DNA of 64,000 nucleotides. It comes from Sycon ciliatum (taxonomy: Eukaryota; Porifera; Calcarea; Leucosolenida; Sycettidae). The notes beneath the pieces were generated by a model. That model worked only from the letters and a program-made list of their open reading frames with translations. It was not told where the DNA came from and made no database searches. The DNA lies in the NCBI RefSeq assembly GCF_964019385.1, contig NC_088649.1, positions 8,075,985 through 8,139,984 on the forward strand, read 5' to 3'. This document shows, piece after piece, positions 43,196 to 54,334 of this stretch. The position numbers were made by a program, and so were the translations under genes. The first letter of the stretch is position 1, and each line of letters begins with the position of its first letter.

Positions 43196-44054
43196 TCATG
43201 TACTACACAGACCTTGGAACATGATGTGACCCGTGTGAGCAGCTTTCTGGAAGCCCATGGACTACAGCTGAACCCATCCAAGGCGCAATTCCTGCTGCTA
43301 CGGAAACCCAATGTACATGCAGACTGTGCCCTACAGTTTTGCAACAGCCGTATACAGCAATCGCAGCAAGCCAAGTACCTGGGCATCATCATAGATGAGC
43401 ATCTGTCGTTTCAACAGCAAGTAAGTAACATTAGAAGTAAAGTTAATGCCAAGGTCAATGCATTTCGCCGTTGCCGCCACCTTCTCAGTGCTAGAGCCAA
43501 GCGAACTTTCTATCTTGCATTTGTCCAATCTACCCTGGAGTACGCGAGCAATGCGTACGTGCACTGCCTGCGACAGACCACCTATAACGCTCTTATTAGC
43601 ATCGCGAATCGGGCGATCCGCACTGTCTTTGGCTTCCCTCCCTCTGCCTCCATCCAACCCATCTTAGCTAGACAGCACCTAACACCGTTAAATATTCGCT
43701 ATGCTGCCAACCTCTATGTGTTTCTACATAGATGCATAAATGCTCGTGCTAGTCCCCTACTTTGCCGACTTTTCACTCCTCGTGCTGTCTCATCATCCCG
43801 CACTGCTAGAATTACCCGTTCTCAGGAATTGCTCGGCTTGTTACTGCCCCATGCCAGATTGTATTTTGGCTATCACTCTGTATCTTATCTTGGAGCTGAC
43901 CGATGGAACGCCCTCCCTGCCGCGATTCGCACCATATCCCTACCTGCTGCATTTCGCTCCGCTATCTTCACGTGGCTAGGGCACCCTGTAAGAAGACCAT
44001 AGGTCTGTGGGGACTGCCCTAGTAAAATATGAATAAATAATAATAATGATAATG
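43190..44054 (+). mobile_element. LINE-2b: 5'-truncated LINE with intact C-terminal frame
   Basis: The frame 43190-44002 (270 codons) encodes the region after the catalytic motif of a CR1/Jockey-like reverse transcriptase: SSFLEAHGLQLNPSKAQFLL, QAKYLGIIIDEHLSF, TFYLAFVQSTLEYASNAYVH and a C-terminal GADRWNALPAAIRTISLP. It ends with a short 3' UTR and an AATAAATAATAATAATGATAAT tail (about 44031-44053). The uninterrupted 270 codons indicate a recent insertion. The protein differs from both LINE-1 and LINE-2a. It interrupts repeat family A just after CCCTATTTGAAT. Confidence 0.8.
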
Positions 44055-44505
44055 TATGCATTGTGGCCAGCCGTCTTTGATGGTACGGTAGGGACAGGTA
44101 CGATCGAGGGTAATACGACACCGTCTCCCGTACCGTACCGTACCGTACCATCAAACACAGCTGGCCACATACAGCTGCTCGCCATATTTAAATAGGGCTT
44201 TCAAACGCAAGATATTAACGTGAAGCAACTTGGAAGAATGGGTATGAATGCGAAGTGTATAGGGGAATGCATGTAGGGCGATAGTGCGGGTTCGAATCCC
44301 AGGATTTGCCTGAAAAAAAAAATAGGAAAAATCGAAAAATTTGTAACATCCTATACTTTTTTGTCGTCAGATACTGACAGCGCCAGGCGTGACACAAACT
44401 AACAAACAAACACACACACGCAAATACCAAATTAAAGCTGTGTGGACCCTGGCTAGCGCCAGACGTTACTGAAGTAACGTCTTCTGCATAGCTACAGGAA
44501 TAAAG
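44055..44505 (+). repeat. Core and right arm of foldback family A composite
   Basis: Bases 44055-44186 are the core: GTGGCCAGC..TTTGATGGTACGGTA is followed by its own inverted copy, with CCGTA pentamer repeats between. From 44187 the sequence is the reverse complement of 42961-43195 (B box GGTTCGAATCC at about 44289-44299). Beyond it come GCTAGCGCCAGACGTTACTG and the palindrome also seen at 7268-7409. The core also preserves the empty site of the MITE at 10332. Confidence 0.7.
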
Positions 44506-44643
44506 TGATCTAACCGCGCGAGTACAGTAATTGCCGCCTACTCTGGCTAAACTAGTTACAGCGGTTCTTAGTTACTCACCACTCGTATCCGTGTTTTCAT
44601 ATCTGGCTCACAAGAACAATAGAACTAGAATGTTGGTCGGTTA

Positions 44644-45355
44644 ATGGATAGAATTCCTTCACAACCAGCCTTGTGCCCTTATTTGCCCTTATTGGCTCCT
44701 TCTGCAGAAGAGCCCAGTCATACGTGCGGATTTGGTACACAGCCTAACATGGAAAATGTAGAAGAAACTGATTCTCTGTTGACCAGAGGTCAGTTTCGAG
44801 AATACCTTGTGGAAACACTACCGAAGTCTGGGAAGAAGGATTCTCCGGACAGGTCGTCAAATGTTGGATTTTCTCACGAAGGTATGCGTGAAACATTGAA
44901 GGAACCTTCCGCGTATCGTATACCAATGGAATGTGGACATCCTGCCGGACACCAATCTGTGTCTTCCAAATTAACGACAATGGGGCAGGATCAGGGGCCG
45001 CGGACGACGTATACAACATTACACAGGTGTGCATTTTGCCCAAAGGAGTTCAAGACGGTTTTTCTCCTTCGTCGACATGAACGTGTTCACACTGGACAAC
45101 GACCATTCAAGTGTGATGTATGCGAGAAGTCATTCAGGCGAAAATACAATCTCTCTAACCATAAACATACTCATACCGGTTAAGAAGCCGTACACGTGTA
45201 TGACATGTGATAAGGCGTTCGCAAGACGGGACTGTCTGTATATTCACCAACGTATTCATACAGGTGAACTTCCGTGTAAGTGCGAAGTGTGCTCAAAGTG
45301 TTTCAGAAGTTCTTCTAATCTTCGCGTACATCAGCGTAGGCGCCATGGCACCTGA
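44644..45355 (+). pseudogene. C2H2 zinc-finger gene F, four fingers, one 1-nt slip
   Basis: The first frame (44644-45183) runs from MDRIPSQPALCPYLPLLAPS to two fingers, [17 protein letters not shown] and [17 protein letters not shown], then stops in the linker HTG. One extra T near 45181 causes this. In the next frame two more fingers follow: [17 protein letters not shown] and [17 protein letters not shown], ending at 45355. A strong acceptor (CCTTCTGCAG, exon from 44708) suggests the coding exon may start inside the first frame. The N-terminal sequence differs from subfamilies I and II. Either a young pseudogene or a base-call error. Confidence 0.75.
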
Positions 45356-45589
45356 AGATCGTCAAAAACGCGAAAACATCTTATTTGTAGAAAAAGCATC
45401 TTTTCTCTTCGTGTTTCAAAATGATACAGTCCATGTGTATTTGAAAAGAAGCTCAGGGTTATGCGATGCCACGAAGCAAACACGTCATGGTATAATATTA
45501 TGCAATAGGTGTTATTTGTAAGGAAGTGAAAGCGGATATGGATTGTGCAGTTCAGGATTGTCATGTGAAAAGGATTATCTCATCTTAGA

Positions 45590-46110
45590 TATCCATGAAG
45601 TTCTTGTTGGCAATTTGTGTCTTACGAGGGCAATCATCTTAATTAAGTATGGTCTTTATTGTATACATCGAAACAGTTAGTTGATTCATTTTGTTTTGCA
45701 AGTTCTCATAGCTATAAATGGAGCATTTACAGATGCGATCAATCTCAGGATTGTCTTTTCTATGTTCTTGTATTTACCCGTATAAATTAAACACATACAT
45801 TGTATATATCGTGCGCTCATCGTTAGCTTAATGTATCGCTTATTACTGCAAGAACACATTCAGCAGCAGCATATTCATATTTTAGTTTTATTTTCGAATA
45901 GTATCGCATGGTTTTTGTCATTTAAAAATGCTGATATTGTCAAGCAAGGTGAATCGTGCGGAACCTCAACGAAATGGCATTGTCCTAACTATGTGCTCAA
46001 AATCTGTCATGTAAAAAAACAGTGGGTTTCTATTTTTGTGTCCTTTCATGAAGTCAAACCGATCCCAGGAGGTTGAAGAGTACACACCAGATGAGAGTGT
46101 GCAGAGAATG
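45590..46110 (+). repeat. 3' flank of gene F, duplicated at 49190-49700
   Basis: The two copies share GTTCTTGTTGGCAATTTG, TACATCGAAACAG, GCATTTACA.ATGCGATCAATCTCAGG and CATGTAAAA.ACAG. It is non-coding. In the second location it is joined to subfamily I upstream sequence. Confidence 0.75.
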
Positions 46111-47085
46111 ACCAATTCTGCAGGCAATAGATAATTACTTTCATGTTGAAGGCCTAACACAAGTCAGGTAAAAAAAACTAAAGGTATCTCTTAGAGTGGT
46201 TGCTTGCGTTTGTATTATATTTTCACGTTGGTAATAAAACAAGATGATATTGCACGTGAATAGTTATTGCTGGTATAGAATGCCTGCAGCGCGTGGTTAA
46301 AAGTTCTGATACTTCAATCAGAAGATTAGTCTTTGAACGTCGTTTTTTATTGCCCGTTTATGTTAGGTTAGACCTCCTCCCCCCCCACACACACACACAC
46401 GCTTACACCAACACTCCGAAGGAGTGTCATTGCTGCCGTCATCGCTTGAAATGTTCACTACATATTTGGCCGTGGTCCATTTTCAGACTAGAACAGAAAG
46501 GGAATGAATAGAAAAAGATTGAACAGAAAAGGAATGAACAGAAAAAGAATGGGAAAATCACGAATGCAGCAGATATTGATGGAGGTTCTGTTAGTAGAGT
46601 GCAAATACGTGTACCGGTATATGTGGAGATTAGCAGCGCAAATGAAATGTGGTAGAAGTGAGAGAAAAGTGGATAGCAGCTACTGCTGGTTCTGTGTGTA
46701 TGTGAATGTCACTAGGTGTTATGGTGCATCGAATAAGAATGCATGCTGGACCCCATACATGTGACGACAAGGATTTGACATAATATATTTGGCGATACGT
46801 GGATCAGGACCAGTTTGCATACAAATACACTTGACGATATTTCGCCAATATAAATAATAAAACACTATCACCGTGTGGCACAGCACCAGCAAAAATGACG
46901 GCTTTGAGCAGCAAAGCCAAGTTAGCCCACGCATGCACGTGCTTTGTCACGGGTTCGTCACGCGGCACATGAATAAAAAATATGTTTTCCGAAAATGGTA
47001 GATGAAAAAATAAATCTTGCGTGGTCGCTTTGCCCTGCCTCGTGTCAGCAAAGCAACTTCCTTCACAACAATTTCTGTCATCCAG
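46111..47085. other. Unassigned stretch with short tandem repeats
   Basis: A (CA)n patch lies at 46384-46400, and a 16-bp unit (GAACAGAAAAGGAATG-like) repeats about four times at 46490-46553. No gene was recognised. Confidence 0.4.
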
Positions 47086-47088
47086 TTA

Positions 47089-47603
47089 GGCTGCGTTTAC
47101 ACGACAACGATTGAAAACGATTTGCGTTTACACGACAACGAAGTAGGACCTAAACGGAAAGAAATCGTTGCGTTTACTACTATCGTTTACACGACAACGC
47201 CCGAAAACGATACCTAAACGGAACGCAATGGAAACGCACTTCAAAGTGTTTTGAAACGTTTTCAAAACGTTTTCGTTCTCGTGTAAACGGCGAAAACAGT
47301 GAAAACGATTGGAAACGGAGCGCGGTCATGGAAACCATTCCGCGCGGGACTATATTTCGCGGGAAATACCTGACCTTTGCGACCACCAGCACGTACCAAC
47401 TCCAAGTAGCGTGCTACTTCCCGCCCTTGCGCCAAGCCAGCCCGTGCTAACTCCAGCCTGATCGCCCGTTTTCCGTTTTCGCGTGAACGGTTCAAAACGA
47501 TTTGCCGTTCTCGTGTAAACGGTTTGAAAACGATTCGAGGCCAGCCTGTTTTCGTTCCGTTTTGTTCCATTTTGTTTCGTTTCGTCTCCGTGTAAACGCA
47601 GCC
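47089..47603. mobile_element. Harbinger-type MITE, 515 bp, TTA target duplication
   Basis: The ends GGCTGCGTTTACACG and its complement are perfect; TTA flanks both sides (47086-47088 and 47604-47606). The interior is full of GTTTACACGACAACG, CGTTTTCAAAACG and CGTGTAAACGG motifs in both orientations. No coding capacity. Confidence 0.88.
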
Positions 47604-47606
47604 TTA

Positions 47607-48729
47607 GTCAAAGTGACTCAAGGTTGTGTTTTCTCCGTTTTCTCCTTTGTCTCTCCGCCAAGCTGTACAAGAGTATCAGTTGTGCTAGTCTGCGTAGACA
47701 AGCGCTGACTCGTGTGAGCTGGAACCGCTGGAAAATTCACAACTTCAAACAGCAATCGATCGCGCTTGGTTGATATATGTATTTGTTGCGTGGGCAGATA
47801 GAGTAGCTCATGGTCGCAGTAGTGAATTTCCTGGAGTTCATGAGGCCAAGAAAGAACTAATCGAAGCAGAGGACCAGTTATTTAGGCCTCGACATGGCGA
47901 GTGGCGTTGACGCCAACTCAGAAAGGGCTGTGATTGCCTGTCAAAAAAATCTAGCCTAAGAAGTAGACAAGGAGCAGAGGCATTTACATGGAAAACGTAC
48001 GATGGTGGTTTGCAATATGCTTCTACTGCTGGAGCGGCGTTGAGTGCAGGGACGATCGTTGATCATCTACTTTGAAGTACGTATCAGGTGTGGTTGTCAA
48101 ACGCTTGTGGCCTTTCATGTGGATATGAAGATGTTATGCCCACTGTGCGTTCGTTATGCACCACATCTGCTGTGTACGTGGCATTACCCTATCTCAGGGA
48201 GAGATCATCAACCCAGAGTCATTCTGGGTAAAACTATTCCTGATAGCTGTGCAGGCCAGCACAAGAACCAGTACGCTGCACTAAACAAGGTGCTTATGTT
48301 CATGTGCTTGATGGTCAATGGAATGAATTCAACTGAAAGCAACGGTTCCGCAGGTCTTCCACAACCTCAGCAAGGTGGTCGGCCCAGCAACAGTGGTGAC
48401 ATTACTTGGAATAGAAGTCAACAGCGTGGACCAGGTGAGTATTTTTTGCTCTGCGCTGAATCTCGTACTACAGTCTGTTTCAAAAAGATTATCAATCAAG
48501 TTTGGGTCTTAAAAAGTATGAAGATAAGGGAATTTTGGACACCAAAGTACATAAAATGGCTTGTTAGGGCACGGCAAATTGTTCTGTGAAGGTTTCGGAA
48601 CAATTGGACCAACCGTTAAGGATTTAGAATTTCGGCCAGGTTTCTGGCCTTTTCCCATGGTTTATAATTTGCCCTGGAAGTCAGTATCGATTTGTTATCA
48701 AAACCCACGATTTATCCCTTCCTTTTTTG
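47607..48729. other. Unassigned stretch
   Basis: A 181-codon frame at 48044-48589 has no recognised domain and no paralogue here. AGGTGAGT at about 48433 is a good donor-like site, so an exon of an unknown gene is possible. Confidence 0.3.
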
Positions 48730-48800
48730 GCCTTGTGGTTATGAATGCTGTCTGCTGACCATGAAGCTGTGAGTTCAAATCCCAACAAATCTTCAAGTCA
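48730..48800 (+). repeat. tRNA-like SINE fragment
   Basis: TGGCCTTGTGGTTATGAATG resembles a tRNA D-arm/A box and GAGTTCAAATCCC, about 35 nt on, resembles a B box. The region between could form an anticodon arm. A T-rich tail follows. It is not a usable tRNA because acceptor ends do not pair. Confidence 0.4.
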
Positions 48801-49189
48801 AACATGTTTTCTTCATTTTTTTTCATTGTTTTGGTGATCACGCTACAAGAAAAAGAAGGTGGCTGCGCCGAACGACTTGTTGTTGGAGCTCGCGTTTCCT
48901 GCCGGACTGACACTTGACTGGCTCACGCCATGTGAAGTTGTGAACACACACAACACTGAAACCGTGTGAGTGAACACGGAAGTCATTGCGCTGTAGCAAC
49001 GTGTTGTTGAATACATGGGTACATCGATCGATCGATTTCTGTATGAGAATTATTTTAGTATTAAAGATCGCCAATTTATTTGAATATCATTTAGGAGTCA
49101 ACGCCGTCTTCTATCAGCTTTCACAGACGTCTGCTTTTCTCAAAATGTCGTCGAAGTCACACGAATAGCTTAACCACGTCTCATCATCG

Positions 49190-50240
49190 ATATCGTTGAA
49201 GTTCTTGTTGGCAATTTGTTTTTTTTTAAGAGGGAAATAATCCTAAGTATAGTCTTTATTGTTTACATCGAAACAGAAAGTTGAATACTTTTGTTTTGCA
49301 AGTTCTCATAGCTATAAATGGAGCATTTACACATGCGATCAATCTCAGGATTGTCTTGTCTTGTTCTTGTATTTACCCCTATAAATTGAACATATACATT
49401 GTATATATCGTGCCCTCATCGTTAGCTTAATGTATTGCTTATTACTGCCACATTCAGCAGCAACATGTTCATTATTTTAGTTCTATTTTCGAATAGTATC
49501 ATTTTGGTTTTTGTCATTTTAAAATGCTGACATTGTCTAGCAAGGTGAATCGTGCGGAATGCCAACGAAATGCGGAAACTTCATGAACAAATGGCATTGT
49601 CCTAACTATGTGCTTAAAATCTGTCATGTAAAAGACAGTAGGTTTCTATTCTTGTGTCCTTCCATGAGGTCAAACCGATCCCAGGAGGTAGAAAAGTATC
49701 ATCAGCTTTAGTAGGCTAATAAAAGTTATGCTCAGCGAGCACTGCATTATACATAGCTATTTGATACTAACCAACAGTGACACTCCGTTTCCAGTGTGAC
49801 AAATACCTAGGGAACTCCAGACAACAGTATGAGTCATTGTGGCTCATGGAGTTGCTGAAAAATGGCGAGGGCCGTGGTCATTGACACACTTGCACACAAC
49901 TTGTCTAAATTGGGAGTCAGCACTGGGAACAAAAGTGAGAAGAAGTGGTTGATGACGGGGTTATTGCGCTTCGGCGATACTCGTGGAGTCGTGTTTTGCT
50001 CTCGAGGTAAGAGCTAATTATATCCCACCTAGGGTGGGACACACAAGTCCGAACGTACTGTGTGAATGTAGTGAGTTTAATTGCATATGCCGCCTTAGAA
50101 TTGTACCTGCATATCTGTGCAAAGAACATTCTGAAGGTGAGAAGGGGAAGTGGAAACCTAGGTAATGTAGTACCAAACCAAAATCACTTTGTGCGGAGTA
50201 GGCATGGGATACCCTGTGGCAGGGGTTTGCGAAAATACTA
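49190..50240 (+). other. Hybrid unit E: gene F flank joined to subfamily I upstream region
   Basis: Bases 49190-49700 copy 45590-46110. From about 49705 the sequence matches unit B upstream (near 17865-18370). Homology ends at about 50240, before any exon. It is another recombinant unit without a coding part. Confidence 0.65.
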
Positions 50241-50780
50241 AATAGTGACGTTTATTAATATAACCAAGAGTACTCTTTATAACGCATGTACGAACTCATT
50301 GTAGATTACACCCGCACCAGAGATGAATGCGACAGCGCCATACATCAATACGGTGTGTACGGTATAAGAATGTCGTATAACATGTCGTACAAAGATACGA
50401 TGAAATTGTGGGAGAAACCAACGATCACTTAAGCACTTGGGAACGATGAACATTGCAACAGCATTATTGTGAATGATGGTCAGGCCCAGTTTCCGAAGGT
50501 CAGTAGCGAGTGCTATCCCGAGCATTATGTCAGCATTACGAAAGCATAGACAGGATTCGTATTAGAGGAGACCCAAGTTGCTGAAGACCAGTAGTCATTG
50601 CTGATAAAGCGCAGAAAAACTAAATCAACAGGCTCTTTTGCCGTCGGATAGGATGCGTATTGTAGGTGACTGTAAAGTTATGTAATGTGCTCCACAGGCA
50701 ACCATGCATTCGGCCGTCAGCAACAGTTAAACACAAGCACACTATCACGGTAAGGACATTATTTTTGTATGATTGTATGT
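50241..50780. other. Unassigned stretch
   Basis: No domain, paralogue or structured RNA was recognised. Confidence 0.3.
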
Positions 50781-50907
50781 ATCTATTATTGCACGATTAA
50801 AGAGGTCAATATATGAAATATAGAACGAGTAAAAGACCGAGGTCCCCCGAGGTCTTTTACGAGGTCTATATTTCATATATTGACCGATTATGAGGGCAAT
50901 AATAGAT
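50781..50907. repeat. Hairpin element with about 60-bp arms
   Basis: ATCTATTATTGC at the left and GCAATAATAGAT at the right are exact complements. GGTCAATATATGAAATATAG and AAAGACC.CGG pair further in around a CCC loop. Small indels interrupt the stem. It is probably a foldback MITE. Confidence 0.75.
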
Positions 50908-52122
50908 TTATCACGACATAGCATACCTAAAACTGTTTTTGCTTTGCTATAGGAAGAAAGGAATACTATTGTAATAGTATAATAGTATGTACATATGCCG
51001 TTTACATTGGACATTACTTCTGTGTAAACCAAAGTTTTCAGTTGTCTCTTGTAGTATGTTCCCCAAGTCCTTTGACTGAGAATCTGACAGTTTGGGTTCG
51101 AATCCCAGCATTTGGCTTCAGATTTTTCTTCTTTCAGTTCTGATTTTTTTCTAAGTTGAGGAAAAAGTTCTAAGTCCTCAGGCTAAGTGGTCAATAATAA
51201 GTGGTCAATATAAGCGGTCAATATATGCTGATATTTGACCGCTTAGAGATCACAAGTTTCTGTGGGGGTCAATAATAAGAGAGTGATAATGTATCGTATT
51301 GTAGGGAATATACGTTTACCTCATTGGCTCAACGGGTATTGCTATGTATTATTACAAAAAGGCCAGAAAATTCGATTATATGGAGATAAAAGGAAAAGAA
51401 GGAACAAACCAAAAGTGGATGAAGTGAGAGAAAAACAAGTATCTACAATAAATTCTGCAAACACTTTTGCCTAACTCATATTCAAACTGATTGAAATGTT
51501 ATTGAAATACAATGATGTAGCCAATTACCGGTAAAAACATTTCCATCAGTTCTAATAACATGCATGATGAGCTAGACAAAAAAGCATAGCATACGCCCTG
51601 ATCTTCCAAGCTCTCTCGTTTATTTATTTATGTAATTTAATACTAGATGGAGCTCACATTCCTATATCGTAATTGGACAAATGTGGACAAGTAGAGCGAA
51701 CAGCAAGTCCCCTAGAAGTGAAAAGGGCAATTGTAGAAGTGCCAAATGATATACAAAGGTACGAGAAAAACAAAGTGGGGCTGCACGCATCAGCATTGGC
51801 GATATGGTTTAAGCAGCTCTACGGACTAAGGTTCTGGGCATATTTACCCCCACTCCAACAAGCAAGAGACCTTCACAGAAGCTGAGACTGAAGGTGCTAT
51901 GGTTGGTCTAGGCGAATAAACTGGTACACGTGCCGTAGATCTGAGTTCAGAACGATACAAAGGAGTGATGTGTATGTGTACGTATCAAGTACCTTATCAG
52001 AATCCCAAATTTTAGTAAGTTCTATTTCGACCAGACGACACCACACCACATTCGAACACACTTGCGAATAGGTCACCAGCAAGACTCCACTAGAGCAAGT
52101 AGCTACTACTGATAAGCTTGTT
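50908..52122. other. Repeat-rich stretch without a gene
   Basis: A tRNA-like B box GGGTTCGAATCCC lies near 51090-51102, followed by a T-rich tail. A smaller hairpin, AAGCGGTCAATAT/ATATTTGACCGCTT, lies at 51211-51246 and echoes the hairpin at 50781. A family A end fragment is at 51505-51622. A diverged copy of the 8023 unit is at about 52020-52122. Confidence 0.5.
51505..51622. repeat. Family A end fragment
   Basis: ACAATGATGTAGC.AAT, ACATTTCCATCAGTTCTAA and CTTCCAAGCTCTCTCG match 9900-10010. No B box remains in this piece. Confidence 0.65.
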
Positions 52123-53590
52123 AGTTTATTTATTTATTTATTTATTACAGCATCTCATAGCACAGTCAGAACACCGGCCAATACAAAGAGAGAGGGTGTT
52201 AGCCAACCACGGCAAGGAAGGGAGAAGGGGAGGAGAAGAAAAAAGGAACCGGCATGAATAAGCAGTGATTGCAACAAAATGAGAAACACTAAATCAAAGT
52301 CAAGGTGCGACAAGGCTCTTAAAAAGGCGGAGGGAAGAAAGGTCCTTAGCTTCTTAGGGAAGCGCCAGCCACGCAGAGTACGCAGTGAAAAAGGGAGTTC
52401 CAAATTGAGATTGGGGGATCTCACCAGAGGAGAGGAAGTGTTGAATGAAAGGGCTTGGATAAAAGAATCCTATTTTTTTAAGACGTTTAAGATACTGTCG
52501 CAAAAGAAATACACTCAACTGAAACACATATGCGACACACTGACGCAAACCGAATAGTGTAGAATGGAGGGGTTTTGAACCCTGCCAGGCAAAACTAACA
52601 GAGGTGTGAATCAAACCTATAGAGAAAGCGAGGTAAACGGAGAGGCTTCGCATGTCGATATTAGGAGGTGATTGACAAATTTATTAATGTTCGAAATAGA
52701 AACCAAATGACGGTCAACAGAATGATATTGGACGTCTAACGTCGCATGTGAAAATTGCCAAATGCACAAGACAAATACATCACCAATTCACAAGTCAGCG
52801 ACGGTAGGTGAAAGGAAAGGCTGGCAGGGTGTGGTGTACATGTAACTATTGGTTAACCCTTTAAGAGCCACAGGAAATTTTCAAAAATCTGCATTTTTTC
52901 ATGTTCCTCGGATCATAGCTTCAGTTCTACTCACTCAATCCTCACAATCTAGGGCTTCCTTTAAAGGTAATCGCGAGAGGAAGAGAATGAGGTCGATCAT
53001 GATAGCCAGCACACCGTCTATCCAGCGCTAGATCGCAGCGACAGTACGAAAAATGCCCCAAATGCGTCCAATTGCGTCCCGCTCCAGATATTTCATTCTA
53101 CTCGATCGTGGAGTTCCAATTTTTTTGCTGTGTACCCTTGACAATATCAACAGTGAAACCCGTGCAAATTCGAGTAAACCAGCGTGACGAAAAGTCTCAA
53201 AAATCTCAATACTAAAGTTGCACTGCGCGCTTTTGAAATTGCCGCGATCGCGGCTCAACTTACGAGTGATTTATCTCCGGAACCGTTGCTCGCAGCGCTT
53301 CGCGGATTGTTTCTCCCGACAGGTGAGAGTTTTCTCTTCGCCCTGGATATTTCGATCGATGGATTTGAGCTTAGACTGAGTTACGATCTTTTGAAGTTTT
53401 GCATTTGAATGCTTCGTTTACGACGCATTCAAGTATGGGGCGGCTCTTAAAGGGTTAAAAGAGAGCTGCCAATGAGTCTTATCCATCCAGATCATTACTG
53501 CCAGGCGAGCGTCTAACGCTTGAACCCTTGAAATAAATTATATCCTCCGTGCCAATGGCAGATTTCTTTGTCCCAGAGAAGTCATAATTC
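52123..53590 (-). mobile_element. LINE-3 3' fragment with (AAAT)n tail, split by a piggyBac-type MITE
   Basis: On the minus strand it ends in (AAATA)n-like tail sequence (52147-52123) preceded by CTATGAGATGCTGTAATAAA. A minus frame at 52653-52354 carries a decayed C-terminus with GTPFFTAYSAWLALP, similar in position to WLSLPYG of LINE-1. The remainder aligns with 8220-8567 and 9440-9680. The MITE 52857-53454 splits it. It is heavily mutated and 5'-truncated. Confidence 0.75.
52857..53454. mobile_element. piggyBac-type MITE with TTAA target duplication
   Basis: TTAA flanks both ends (52853-52856 and 53455-53458). The ends CCCTTTAAGAGCC pair perfectly over 13 bp. TTAA targets with CCC ends are the hallmark of piggyBac. 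The related LINE-3 copy near 9540-9560 lacks the insert. The 598-bp interior encodes no recognisable transposase. Confidence 0.88.
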
Positions 53591-53694
53591 GATGCTGCCA
53601 TCATTATTTGGTCAGTCGATTCATAGTAGTAATAGGGTCATTTCTCGTTGGGATGAGACCACACGAACTTGCGAACACTTGTTTCAACAAGTTT

Positions 53695-54000
53695 TGATAG
53701 AAAGTATCCAGCTAGCTTGCGATTACGAAATGCTACAATGGCAATAGTCATCAAGTAAATCACCATAATCAGTTGGTATGTCTGCCATTTATAATACATT
53801 GCGGTACACATCTATCATAAATTATGTTCTGTGAATCAATTCTTCCACGAAATCGTTTTAGTAGAGTTCCTTATTCAAGAACTCTCCGATTCTAGTCTCC
53901 AACAAATCATTCCTAAACACTTCCGAAAACCTATATTAGTGCGGCCAAGCTTGGCCGTTAATGTTCTAGGTGTAATGTACTGCTGTTATGTGTTATCACG
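53695..54000. repeat. Short repeat (as 28376) joined to subfamily II 3' flank
   Basis: Bases 53695-53790 match 28376-28480. Bases 53795-53935 match 24765-24900 (CATCTATC.TAAAT, GTGAATCAATTCTTCCACG). Beyond about 53940 no partner is seen. Confidence 0.55.
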
Positions 54001-54334
54001 TTGTCTTTCCTTCCTTTCTCCTTTGTTCATTTCTCGCTTTGATTGTTAAAATTCACACTTGTAAATTTCACTGTTGTTGCTCTTAGTGTTATTTCTCTAA
54101 CTTAGATTTTCTATAATAGTTCAATTTTTGTTTCAGTGTCCTTTAGTACAACGACGATTCCTGATGAGTGTGGTACGAAAACTTGTTTGAATCCCTTTCT
54201 TTCTCTACACAATTTCTTCACATTTTTCATCGTTTTATTGCACATTGTCTCCACAGTTTTACAATACATGAATACAGTGTACACAAATGTCGATCCAGCT
54301 TGTATTACTGATTGCGGTTATCAAATTGTATGGA

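Noticed and set aside
39493-44708. Orphan exon 2 spliced to the gene F exon
   Set aside because: Joining 39638 to 44708 gives an immediate stop, so the phases do not agree.
48044-48589. 181-codon plus-strand frame
   Set aside because: Composition is ordinary but no domain, paralogue or consistent splice context was found; kept only as a possible exon in the stretch entry.
51055-51110. Possible functional tRNA gene
   Set aside because: A good B box/T-arm is present, but no pairing acceptor stem or clear D-arm; more like a SINE head.
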